The notes below the pieces were generated by a model, which worked only from the letters and a program-made list of their open reading frames with translations, had not been told where the DNA came from and made no database searches. Positions 1-5,965 of a DNA stretch of 6,189 bases are shown here, piece after piece; position 1 is the first letter of the stretch; each line of letters starts with the position of its first letter. The translations under genes were made by a program, and so were the position numbers. The stretch covers positions 1 through 6,189 of the forward strand of contig CALLDR010000131.1 in assembly GCA_937997955.1 (NCBI GenBank). The letters run 5' to 3'. Source of the stretch: an uncultured Emergencia sp. GTDB lineage: Bacteria; Bacillota; Clostridia; Peptostreptococcales; Anaerovoracaceae.

Positions 1-2347
1 TCGTACCGAATCCGCTGTATCTCTTCAGGGAGCGGAATACTTCGTAGCCGTCGAAGTCCAGATCGCTGCCGTCCGCTGCATACCAGGAAACCTTAACAGC
101 CTTCTTGCCCTTTGCTGTGGACATCGCGCTGCGGGCGATCAGCTTGGTATTCTTTACTGCTTCGATCAGAGCAGCGTTGTCGTCCGGTGTTTCGATCTTC
201 TGGCTCTTGATGACAATCTTGTCGCCGGTCTTCAGGCCGGTCAAAGTCGTCACAGCGCCCTTTGATACGCCGTTGACGGTAACGTCTGTAATCTCATAGC
301 CGTCGTTGGCTTTGATGGTCAAAGTGGTTCCATCGGTGCTCAGAGAAGTCGTTACGTCAGCGTTCGGCTCGATGACAGGCTTCTGAGTAGTTGGAGTAGT
401 TGGAACATAGCCGCCAGTGGAAACATATTTCTCCACGTATACGCCATCTACCAATTCCCATGTATTGTAGCCGCTGCTGTTTGCCGGAGCGCTGGCAGCA
501 ACGATATAGGAAGCTCCCTTTTTATAAACTTTTGATGCATCAGCGGCATAGTTGCTTACGTCATTGACAAAAGTACCTCCGCTGATAGTCAATGTTACGT
601 TATCGATATCATCTGTTGTACCAGCTTTAGCTGCTACAGTGACATTTGCGAAAGTACCGCCATTGATGGTGCCTGTAATCGCAACGTTGCTTTTGTTTTC
701 AAAGTATACGGAATTTTCCTCTGAAATACTGGCATCGTTGATCGTCAATGAAGCTGGCTGTTTACTGCTGTCTGAAGAATCAACATTGATTCCGCCCCAG
801 TCATTGTCGCTGGTGGTAATGCTGTTTACCGTCACATTAGAACCGTTGTTTACAATGGCATAGCCATTGCAGTTCTCGATCGTGACATTATCTACGGTAA
901 CATTCGAGATTTTTTCTGCATCACTGGAGAAGACATTGATACCGTGCTTAGCCCGATCTTTGCCATCAATGGTCAGGTCTTTAAAGGTGACCATTGCGCC
1001 CTCTTCTACATTAAACATGCTGGCGGACTGCTTGCTGCCTGTAGTACTTGTCGTAACATTAAATCCATCACCTGCGGAAATTTTGCGATCCGCCCCATTG
1101 ATAGTAATATTTTTGGTAATCTTAAATACGCCTTCATTGTTGGCTCTTCCATTATCGCCTGTTGTAATGTCATCTAACAGTGTAATCGTGTCTCCATCTT
1201 GTGCCGCATCAATAGCAGCCTGCAGAGTCGTATAACCAACGCCGTTTACTTTTGCGACAGCGGTGTCCTCGTTGATTACAACATTACCATCCTCATCTTG
1301 CATCATGCCATCCGGGATATAATCAGAAGCATCAGTAGAGAAGGTTCCGCCAGTAACAACAATTGTTGCTGTTCCATTTCCCTCTCCATTATTCGTCTTG
1401 ATAATATTTCCAGTGACTTTGGTTTCTGAACCGGAGATTATGATTTCTGAATCATAAGTCTGATTCGCATCGACATAAAGCGCTGGGGAAGTAGTTGCGC
1501 TAACTGTTGTATTTGTCACGGTAACATCAGCATCCGCATTATAGGCCGGATTATTATGATTGCCGACAATCAACGCAGCTGCAGGGACTTCATTTCCTGT
1601 ACCCCAGTCAGTGGTATGATACTTATCCGCATCGTTGGCATTTTTATCAGCCCACTCTCCCGTCACTGTAATTGTGCTGTTCGTTATCGTCGCGTCTCCA
1701 GCGCGAACCAGTACAGCTTGTCTGTCGCCAGTAATATTGCAATTGTCAATATTTAACGTGCCGTCGACATTGATCATGACCGTGCAATTGTCTTTATCAG
1801 CACTGTTTGACACGAAAGTAGAATCTTTAAGAGTAATTACCACTCCTCCGTTAGATTCATTTCCCGCATTGGTTCCAACACAATAGCACCCTGCGGTTAC
1901 TCTGCAATTGGTAACATTCACAGCTGCTGCATCTCCCTGTGGAAAAAAAACTGAATTCGGACTCTCAATGTTGATATTTGAGACGGTTACTGTTCCTCCG
2001 GCTTGAGGATTAATATCTGTATAATACGTCTTATCTTTACTTTCAAAAATTAATGTGCCTCTCTGTTCTTCATCTAAAGTCGAAGAATCATAAATTACCA
2101 AGGTTTCTCCTTCTCCAGGTTTGATGGTAGTTGATGGTTTTTCGGTAACTGTAAGCGTATGGCCATTTAAATCATAAGTACCATTTTGAGCTAACGTCGT
2201 CACCCTATAGTCCTTGTCAAGAACCACTACTCCATTTTCCGCTTCTGGTAAGGTTGTTCCTACTTCATCGCCATCTGCCCACGCCATGGCCGGCATAAAG
2301 CACACGACCATCATCACACAGAGCAACAATGTTAAAAGTTTCTTCAT
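1..2347 (-). CDS. Secreted right-handed beta-helix surface protein, paralogue A (3' end beyond the window)
   Basis: Reading from the ATG at 2347-2345, the frame stays open for 782 codons to the left edge. By comparison with the paralogue at 3272-5836, about 50 residues are missing. Residues 1-25 form a Sec signal peptide (MKKLLTLLLCVMMVVC..., AxA-type end MAWA before D25). Residues 30-620 are rich in short Asn/Gly/Thr/Val beta-strand repeats typical of parallel beta-helix (pectate-lyase-like fold) proteins, with SGGTF/TGGTF turns near 333, 563 and 590. A second helix block opens with TTLQAAIDAAQDGDTITLL (373-391). A Thr/Pro-rich linker (643-662) leads to a beta-rich domain (GYEITDVTVNG) and a fibronectin-III-like module starting near 724. 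No catalytic site, LPxTG motif or SLH repeat is visible, so an adhesin, matrix or exposed surface role is inferred. The start is fixed by AAAGGAG 11 nt upstream and the signal peptide. Confidence 0.9.
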   Translation of the reverse strand, partial: MKKLLTLLLCVMMVVCFMPAMAWADGDEVGTTLPEAENGVVVLDKDYRVTTLAQNGTYDLNGHTLTVTEKPSTTIKPGEGETLVIYDSSTLDEEQRGTLIFESKDKTYYTDINPQAGGTVTVSNINIESPNSVFFPQGDAAAVNVTNCRVTAGCYCVGTNAGNESNGGVVITLKDSTFVSNSADKDNCTVMINVDGTLNIDNCNITGDRQAVLVRAGDATITNSTITVTGEWADKNANDADKYHTTDWGTGNEVPAAALIVGNHNNPAYNADADVTVTNTTVSATTSPALYVDANQTYDSEIIISGSETKVTGNIIKTNNGEGNGTATIVVTGGTFSTDASDYIPDGMMQDEDGNVVINEDTAVAKVNGVGYTTLQAAIDAAQDGDTITLLDDITTGDNGRANNEGVFKITKNITINGADRKISAGDGFNVTTSTTGSKQSASMFNVEEGAMVTFKDLTIDGKDRAKHGINVFSSDAEKISNVTVDNVTIENCNGYAIVNNGSNVTVNSITTSDNDWGGINVDSSDSSKQPASLTINDASISEENSVYFENKSNVAITGTINGGTFANVTVAAKAGTTDDIDNVTLTISGGTFVNDVSNYAADASKVYKKGASYIVAASAPANSSGYNTWELVDGVYVEKYVSTGGYVPTTPTTQKPVIEPNADVTTSLSTDGTTLTIKANDGYEITDVTVNGVSKGAVTTLTGLKTGDKIVIKSQKIETPDDNAALIEAVKNTKLIARSAMSTAKGKKAVKVSWYAADGSDLDFDGYEVFRSLKRYSGFGT
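2..355 (-). repeat. Shared 3' module, copy A (pairs with 3425-3772)
   Basis: This segment of paralogue A matches 3425-3772 of paralogue B at the DNA level (about 80 percent by eye) with a 2-codon length difference near bases 180-200. In protein, 52 of 58 residues are identical from NAALIEAV to the last shared SGFG. It codes for the beta domain plus the start of the fibronectin-III-like module. Confidence 0.85.
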
Positions 2348-2358
2348 TTCTTTCTGTT

Positions 2359-2365
2359 CTCCTTT
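2359..2365 (-). promoter_or_regulatory. Ribosome binding site of paralogue A
   Basis: AAAGGAG on the minus strand lies 11 nt before the ATG at 2347. The spacing is slightly long, but no other in-frame start precedes the signal peptide. Confidence 0.7.
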
Positions 2366-2377
2366 CTTCGTTTATCC

Positions 2378-2397
2378 AACGGCCAAAGATAGCCGTT
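2378..2397 (-). promoter_or_regulatory. Hairpin just upstream of the paralogue A ribosome binding site
   Basis: AACGGC and GCCGTT form a perfect 6-bp stem with an 8-nt loop, ending 12 nt before the AAAGGAG. No U tract follows, so it is not an intrinsic terminator. It may stabilise the mRNA or take part in the leader fold. Confidence 0.45.
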
Positions 2398-2482
2398 AGT
2401 CTTTTCTATCAACTGTTTCCTTTATTCTGCTGTATTTTTCGGCAGCCTCAGGCGTTTGCACATGCCTTTGTTCCTTTGAAAA

Positions 2483-2535
2483 AACGTGCGGCACCGACCG
2501 GCCTAAAACGTTCGCAAGGAGCTTTTGGGAACGCT
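2483..2535 (-). promoter_or_regulatory. Candidate attenuator: two mutually exclusive stems, one ending in a U tract
   Basis: On the minus strand GAACGUU (2513-2507) can pair with AGCGUUC upstream (2535-2529; 7 bp including one G-U). Alternatively its AACGU can pair with ACGUU downstream (2487-2483), with an inner GGC/GCC stem (2503-2501 with 2493-2491). The second form runs straight into six U (2484-2479), like an intrinsic terminator, so the first form would act as antiterminator. Both pairings are seen in the sequence. The stems are weak and the regulatory role is inference. Confidence 0.3.
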
Positions 2536-2635
2536 GCCTGTCCTCAAATTAACTGCAGGCACGCTAAAAATATCACCCGCGTTTACGGGTACGTCCCACT
2601 GGACAACTCTTCGACAAGATTATCAAGAAAAGCGT

Positions 2636-2707
2636 CTATGACAGTTCACACCTCGTCCTTTTTAGGTCCAGTCTGCGAGTACAATACTGAAACAGTGATT
2701 CAGTCAT
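2636..2707 (-). CDS. Possible 23-residue leader peptide
   Basis: An ATG at 2707 opens 23 codons (MTESLFQYCTRR..., Arg/Lys-rich middle, ending RCELS, stop TAG). It is preceded by AAAGGAGG (2718-2711), as strong a Shine-Dalgarno sequence as that of the large genes, but only 3 nt from the ATG, which is unusually short. Its place early in the long leader of paralogue A would fit a leader peptide controlling downstream folding. Just after it, in the -1 frame, the protein-like stretch IDAFLDNLVEELSSGTYP runs to a stop at 2583, so the pair could be the remains of one small gene broken by a frameshift. I recognise no family. Confidence 0.3.
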   Translation of the reverse strand: MTESLFQYCTRRLDLKRTRCELS

Positions 2708-2729
2708 AATCCTCCTTTCCTCTGTATCC

Positions 2730-2775
2730 ATCGGAATCAATAATTGATTAAGTATCATTTATATCAGATTCCGAT
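2730..2775. repeat. Inverted repeat at the start of the paralogue A transcript, with an internal palindrome
   Basis: ATCGGAATC (2730-2738) and GATTCCGAT (2767-2775) are perfect 9-bp arms separated by 28 nt. A second palindrome, AATCAAT-A-ATTGATT (2735-2749), overlaps the left arm, so only one of the two could form at a time in RNA. The element starts about 6 nt after the predicted transcription start. It could be an operator, a 5' stabilising hairpin or part of a leader switch. Confidence 0.5.
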
Positions 2776-2787
2776 TCTTGCACTTTC

Positions 2788-2816
2788 ATTATAGTCGTTT
2801 TATCGACTATAGTCAA
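2788..2816 (-). promoter_or_regulatory. Sigma-A-type promoter of paralogue A
   Basis: The minus strand reads TTGACT (2816-2811), a 17-bp spacer and a perfect TATAAT (2793-2788), which predicts a start near 2781. Spacing is optimal and both boxes match consensus in 11 of 12 positions. It faces away from the regulator gene at 2875-3090. The next feature lies within its spacer and overlaps both boxes. Confidence 0.75.
2790..2814. promoter_or_regulatory. Operator-like dyad inside the paralogue A promoter
   Basis: TATAGTCG (2790-2797) and CGACTATA (2804-2811) form a perfect 8-bp inverted repeat with a 6-bp centre. The second arm also belongs to a 10-bp palindrome GACTATAGTC (2805-2814). The half-site TATAGTC therefore occurs three times: at 2790 and 2808 on the plus strand and at 2811-2805 on the minus strand. 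A protein bound here would block RNA polymerase at the -10 and -35 boxes of paralogue A. The palindrome also sits at about -47 to -38 of the regulator gene. The neighbouring helix-turn-helix protein is the obvious candidate ligand; this is inference from position. Confidence 0.55.
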
Positions 2817-2839
2817 GATGGCGATCACAAAATATACTT

Positions 2840-2845
2840 TATAAT
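2840..2845 (+). promoter_or_regulatory. -10 box of the regulator gene
   Basis: A perfect TATAAT lies 29 nt before the ATG, predicting a start near 2852 and a leader of about 23 nt. No good -35 box is found at 16-18 bp, where the bases read about GATGGC. The promoter may therefore be weak or need an activator. Confidence 0.5.
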
Positions 2846-2857
2846 GTAAGAAATAAC

Positions 2858-2864
2858 AGGAGGG
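2858..2864 (+). promoter_or_regulatory. Ribosome binding site of the regulator gene
   Basis: AGGAGGG ends 10 nt before the ATG at 2875. It is strong and supports that start over the downstream frames. Confidence 0.75.
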
Positions 2865-2874
2865 AAGGGATATT

Positions 2875-3090
2875 ATGATAACTTATAAGCCGTTTTGGAA
2901 CACCCTAAAGGCGAAAAACAGCAGCACCTACGTTTTAATCAATTCTTACGGTGTCAGCAGTTCTACGATCAATCGTCTGCGGCATGACAAACCCATCAGC
3001 ACGACCACGATCAACGATCTCTGCATTTTTCTCAACTGCAGAATCGAAGATATCCTTGAATATGTGCCTGAAATTCGGGAAAATAATTAA
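2875..3090 (+). CDS. Small Cro/C1-type helix-turn-helix transcriptional regulator
   Basis: This 71-residue protein is a single DNA-binding domain of the Xre/Cro type that I recognise as the short HTH_26 (YozG-like) group common in Firmicutes. The first helix covers about residues 5-14, the turn-helix pair TYVLINSYGVS / SSTINRLRHDK lies near 18-39, and two further helices follow (TTTINDLCIFLN and EDILEYV, 43-64). No second domain for a ligand or for oligomerisation is seen; the family usually works as a dimer. It is divergent from paralogue A and convergent with paralogue B. The dyad at 2790-2814 between it and paralogue A suggests it represses that promoter and perhaps controls itself; this is inferred. 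A terminator follows immediately, so it is probably a one-gene transcript. Confidence 0.9.
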   Translation: MITYKPFWNTLKAKNSSTYVLINSYGVSSSTINRLRHDKPISTTTINDLCIFLNCRIEDILEYVPEIRENN

Positions 3091-3128
3091 AGCAGAGCTT
3101 TCTATGATTAGAAGAGTTCTGCTTTTTT
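3089..3128 (+). terminator. Intrinsic terminator of the regulator gene
   Basis: AAAGCAGA (3089-3096) pairs with TCTGCTTT (3118-3125). The stem continues inward through CTTTC/GAAGAG with one bulged base and an 8-nt loop, and the T run extends to 3128. The stem begins inside the stop codon of the regulator gene. On the opposite strand it is followed by the weaker U-rich stretch TTTAATTATTTT, so it may also stop transcripts arriving from paralogue B. Confidence 0.85.
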
Positions 3129-3150
3129 CATTACAATATGCTTTTGTGAC

Positions 3151-3230
3151 TGCCTGCGTTTGGGCCGAGCCGCAGTTAGGCAACAGGGCCACTGTACAAA
3201 GATATCTAGACCTTGCACAACAGCCCTGCT
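3151..3230. repeat. Two adjacent hairpins between the convergent genes
   Basis: Hairpin one is TGCC-TGCG (3151-3158) with CGCA (3171-3174) and GGCA (3179-3182), two 4-bp stems with a 4-nt bulge. Hairpin two joins 3184-3199 and 3213-3228. As minus-strand RNA its 16 positions all pair (12 Watson-Crick and 4 G-U), and two more pairs can be added outside, around a 13-nt loop. As plus-strand RNA the four G-U positions become C/A mismatches. It therefore folds better in the 3' untranslated region of paralogue B. No U tract follows, so it is not a standard terminator. Confidence 0.5.
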
Positions 3231-3271
3231 TTAGTATTATCAGGTATTCAAAGATGATTTAGAAGTACCGC

Positions 3272-5836
3272 CTATTTCACGGTTCTCCACGCCTTTGTTG
3301 ACCAGTCAGTGTAGATCTTTTCACCGCCGATCACTTTGTAAGCGCGCACTTTGTAGTAATACTTTGTTCCCTTTTTGATCGCCGTGTTATAGTACTTCTC
3401 GTTGGCGGTTTCAAAGAACGGAGACTTGCCGAAGCCGCTGTACCTCTTCAATGAGCGGTACACTTCATAACCGTCAAAGTCCACATCACTGCCGTCCTCC
3501 GCGTACCAGTAAACCTTGACCGCCTTCTTGCCCTTTGCTGCAGACATCGCGCTGCGGGCGATCAGCCTGGTGTTCTTCACAGCCTCGATCAAAGCGGCAT
3601 TCTCGTCCGCTTTCTTCTGCGCCGTAACGACAACCTTGTCGCCGGTTTTCAGGCCGGACAAAGTCGTCACCGTGCCCTTTGATACGCCGTTAACCGTAAC
3701 GTCGACCAGCTCGTAACCGTCCGCGACAGTGATGGTCACCTTGGTTCCGTCAGAGCTCAAAGCGGTTGTAACGCCTTCGGAAGCCGTAACAGTCGGAGAC
3801 TGAACTGATGGAACAGACGGGATGTAGGAAGGCGTATAGTTGCTCAGATCTTCTGGGCGCATTGTATCCTTCGTATAATAAACGTCATTCTGAACGAGGT
3901 TATTCTCTTCACTGACCTTATACTCCGTCGTACCGTCTCCTTCGGTAAAGTGGTTGCCATTCTCGATATCCGCATTTTCAATCTTCGGTTCAGAAACTGT
4001 ATTGTTGAACTCGTAATAATTGTTGTTGATATCGTAGGTTCCACAGTCCTTATTATCTTCCGGGCTGATTTCCAAGGCATAACGGGTATCGATGAATTTA
4101 TTATTACTATATGTAATATCCGATGCCGCTAAATCGGAATGATCTACGCCTAATACCCGATTCGCGTTTTTAAAGGTGTTTCCTGTAATGGTTACAGCTC
4201 CATTTCCTGCCGATGCTGTCAAGCCCAATACGCTTGTCCTGCTGTCGGTATTTCCATATTTCTCGCTGATCAGATCAATGGTGTTGTCCGTAATGACGCT
4301 GTTATTTCCAATGCCGGTAATCGCGGCGCGCGAGTTTGCCAGAACCGTATTGTTGGTGAAAGACAGTGAATAATCCAAGTCAGCCTTTGTACTGCCCTCA
4401 CCCATGACGATATTTCCTGTGCTAGTGACGCCATCAGCCATAGTGAACGCGCAGTTATCCACAGTCAGTCTATTGGCTGAGTGATAGATATACCAGCTTC
4501 CGTCGGATGTAACTTCCAGGTTCAAATTCTTCAACGTATATTCCGCATCCCCGGTTTGGCTGAAAAAACCTTTTGACCCGCTGATCTTTACCTTTGTGCC
4601 GTCGGCCTTGTCCACACCTTCAAAGGTCAACTCTTTCTTTACATTGATCGGTGTATCAACCTGGGTATCTTTTAAGATCTTGATGGTGTCGCCATTAGCA
4701 GCTGTGGCAAGCGCTTCTTCAAGAGATTTAAAACCAGCATCTCCGATCTGTGCTACAGCATCAGCACTTGGAGCAAGCACGTATAGATTCTCCGAATTTG
4801 GGGACATTTCCGTGCCATCAGGTACATAAACAGATACATCACTGCTGAATGCGCCTCCAGTAATTCTGGGATCACCGGTATTACTTCCGGCCTGCAATGC
4901 GGTTTCATCAGCTCCACCGCCTCTGAAAGTGCCTCCGGAGATATAGGCTGTTGCCTTCTGATTGTTGCCGCCGTCCCCGCCGGTATTATCATTTCCGCAC
5001 AATACAGCTACGCGACTGGCAGAGGTATAAGTTCCTCCCAGAATGTGTGCCTCAACCGCATTTATTTCGCCCGCAATATAAAGGGCATAGTAAGAATACT
5101 GCCCTGTATTGCTATGCTCACAAGCCACTGTTTTGAAGTCGCCATTATATACTTCAGCGTACCCGCTGTTGATCGCCAGTCCGCCTTGGACACCAGTAAC
5201 CGTTCCGTTATAGAAATACAGTTCTCCGCTGCTGGCTACACAATATGCCCAGTGATTCTTTTTACCTTGTGAGTCTGTGGTTTGATTACAGGAAGTCGTT
5301 TCGAAGTTCCCTCCATACACTTTTAATGTACCATCATTACTTACTGCACGAGTTCCTATAAATTCGCCTCCATTAATCGCAGCCTCACTGCCCGATCTAA
5401 CATATACAGCTGAGGCGTCAGCCATGATGCTTCCACGAAAAGTTCCATTTTCAATGGTCAAAGTGCCATAATTATTTATAGCCCCATAACCACCGAATTC
5501 AGAAGCAGAACTATCGATGGTTCCATTTCCCGTAACAGTTAATGTGCCCTCGTTGACGATTGGGCGCCCTGCAAAAGATGCATCTACCGTAATGCTCTTT
5601 CCATTCAAGTCCAGGATAATGCTCTTGCCCTCTGGAATGGTAACAATATCTTCTGTTTGGAGCCCAGAAATATTCTCGGTAAACAGAATAGTATCGCCGT
5701 CTGAAGCACTTTCAATCGCTGCTTTAAACTGACTCCAATCACTGACCTGATGTGTTGTTCCATCCGCCCACGCCATACCCGGCATCATGCACACGACCAT
5801 CACTACGCACAGTAATGATGTTAGAAATTTTTTCAT
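3272..5836 (-). CDS. Secreted right-handed beta-helix surface protein, paralogue B (complete, 854 residues)
   Basis: The protein starts with a Sec signal peptide (MKKFLTSLLCVVMVVC..., AWA before D25). Two beta-helix blocks follow. Each opens with an amphipathic strand-helix motif ending in GDTI: WSQFKAAIESASDGDTILF (34-52) and FKSLEEALATAANGDTIKIL (369-388). Between and after them are repeated short strands with turns such as NGTF, GGEF, GGNF, GGTY, GGTF and GGAF. The first block ends with FSSDVSVYVPDG (330-341), matching FSTDASDYIPDG in paralogue A. A Pro/Ser linker (669-682), a beta domain (GYELVDVTVNG, 708-718) and a fibronectin-III-like module (about 747-854, ending WSTKAWRTVK) complete it. 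The fold suggests a carbohydrate-binding, adhesive or structural exoprotein. No catalytic residues, sortase signal, SLH or choline-binding repeats are visible, so enzymatic activity is not claimed and retention at the cell would rest on an unrecognised module. Confidence 0.93.
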   Translation of the reverse strand: MKKFLTSLLCVVMVVCMMPGMAWADGTTHQVSDWSQFKAAIESASDGDTILFTENISGLQTEDIVTIPEGKSIILDLNGKSITVDASFAGRPIVNEGTLTVTGNGTIDSSASEFGGYGAINNYGTLTIENGTFRGSIMADASAVYVRSGSEAAINGGEFIGTRAVSNDGTLKVYGGNFETTSCNQTTDSQGKKNHWAYCVASSGELYFYNGTVTGVQGGLAINSGYAEVYNGDFKTVACEHSNTGQYSYYALYIAGEINAVEAHILGGTYTSASRVAVLCGNDNTGGDGGNNQKATAYISGGTFRGGGADETALQAGSNTGDPRITGGAFSSDVSVYVPDGTEMSPNSENLYVLAPSADAVAQIGDAGFKSLEEALATAANGDTIKILKDTQVDTPINVKKELTFEGVDKADGTKVKISGSKGFFSQTGDAEYTLKNLNLEVTSDGSWYIYHSANRLTVDNCAFTMADGVTSTGNIVMGEGSTKADLDYSLSFTNNTVLANSRAAITGIGNNSVITDNTIDLISEKYGNTDSRTSVLGLTASAGNGAVTITGNTFKNANRVLGVDHSDLAASDITYSNNKFIDTRYALEISPEDNKDCGTYDINNNYYEFNNTVSEPKIENADIENGNHFTEGDGTTEYKVSEENNLVQNDVYYTKDTMRPEDLSNYTPSYIPSVPSVQSPTVTASEGVTTALSSDGTKVTITVADGYELVDVTVNGVSKGTVTTLSGLKTGDKVVVTAQKKADENAALIEAVKNTRLIARSAMSAAKGKKAVKVYWYAEDGSDVDFDGYEVYRSLKRYSGFGKSPFFETANEKYYNTAIKKGTKYYYKVRAYKVIGGEKIYTDWSTKAWRTVK
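3425..3772 (-). repeat. Shared 3' module, copy B (pairs with 2-355)
   Basis: This is the counterpart of bases 2-355. The similarity fades at the proline-rich linker upstream and continues downstream beyond the point where copy A leaves the window. Such dispersed similar DNA at gene ends can serve as a substrate for recombination between paralogues. Confidence 0.85.
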
Positions 5837-5843
5837 TTTGTTT

Positions 5844-5851
5844 CCTCCTTT
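5844..5851 (-). promoter_or_regulatory. Ribosome binding site of paralogue B
   Basis: AAAGGAGG lies 7 nt before the ATG at 5836, near-ideal strength and spacing. Confidence 0.85.
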
Positions 5852-5889
5852 CTCATCTATCGTAATAAATTGAATACAAAAAGAGCAGG

Positions 5890-5904
5890 CTTGCGGCTGG
5901 CAAG
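5890..5904 (-). promoter_or_regulatory. Small hairpin in the paralogue B leader
   Basis: CTTGC and GCAAG form a perfect 5-bp stem with a 5-nt loop in the leader of about 91 nt. No U tract follows. Its role is unknown. Confidence 0.35.
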
Positions 5905-5933
5905 TCTTCCTTCTCCATCTGGTTTATGCTAAA

Positions 5934-5965
5934 ATTATACCCCCCCCCCCACTCTATTTTGACAA
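5934..5965 (-). promoter_or_regulatory. Promoter of paralogue B with an overlong, C-tract spacer
   Basis: The minus strand has TTGTCA (5965-5960, 5 of 6 consensus bases) and a perfect TATAAT (5939-5934), with 20 bp between them. Sigma-A promoters favour 17 bp, so this length should be weak. Eleven of the 20 bases are the homopolymer at 5940-5950. There is no TG extension before the -10 box. Directly upstream of the -35 box the minus strand is A-rich (AAAAAATAAAATA), like an UP element. The predicted start is near 5927. Confidence 0.65.
5940..5950. repeat. Homopolymer of 11 C (G on the coding strand) in the promoter spacer
   Basis: C runs without interruption from 5940 to 5950. Runs of this length are prone to slippage in replication. 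Losing three bases would give the 17-bp spacer and gaining more would move further from it. The next longest C run nearby is six bases (6087-6092). Confidence 0.95.

Larger units (their letters stand above)
2348..2781 (-). promoter_or_regulatory. Long (about 430 nt) structured 5' leader of paralogue A
   Basis: The only good minus-strand promoter seen upstream of paralogue A is at 2788-2816. It predicts a start near 2781 and hence a leader of about 434 nt, much longer than the roughly 91 nt leader predicted for paralogue B. Reading 5' to 3' on the minus strand, it holds an inverted repeat (2775-2730), a possible leader ORF (2707-2636), a hairpin ACCCG/CGGGT (about 2593-2578), a hairpin TGCCTG/CAGGCA (2562-2536), two mutually exclusive stems around 2535-2483, and a hairpin next to the ribosome binding site (2397-2378). 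I compared it with the consensus of the c-di-GMP, cobalamin, guanidine, fluoride and preQ1 riboswitch classes from memory and recognised none. The leader could also be partly decayed coding DNA. Confidence 0.45.

Noticed and set aside
105..1886. Many plus-strand ORFs of 60-122 codons within paralogue A, some rich in Val, Leu and Ser.
   Set aside because: They mirror the Thr/Asn/Gly-rich codons of the beta-helix gene on the other strand and lack ribosome binding sites and promoters.
2329..2709. A 126-codon plus-strand ORF opposite the leader and start of paralogue A.
   Set aside because: It has no ribosome binding site, its start overlaps the signal-peptide codons of paralogue A, and its composition shows no domain. 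It is most likely an antisense open frame.
2348..2781. A known riboswitch class (such as c-di-GMP-I) in the paralogue A leader.
   Set aside because: The conserved core sequences of the classes I could recall are not present; only generic hairpins are seen.
3151..3230. Insertion sequence remnant or CRISPR repeat.
   Set aside because: There is no transposase fragment, target-site duplication or array of spaced repeats; only two single hairpins are seen.
2951..3262. A 103-codon plus-strand ORF and an 85-codon minus-strand ORF (2935-3192) over the regulator gene and its terminator.
   Set aside because: They run through the regulator's coding sequence and its terminator hairpin in other frames, without ribosome binding sites. 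The regulator frame has a recognised family and a strong ribosome binding site.
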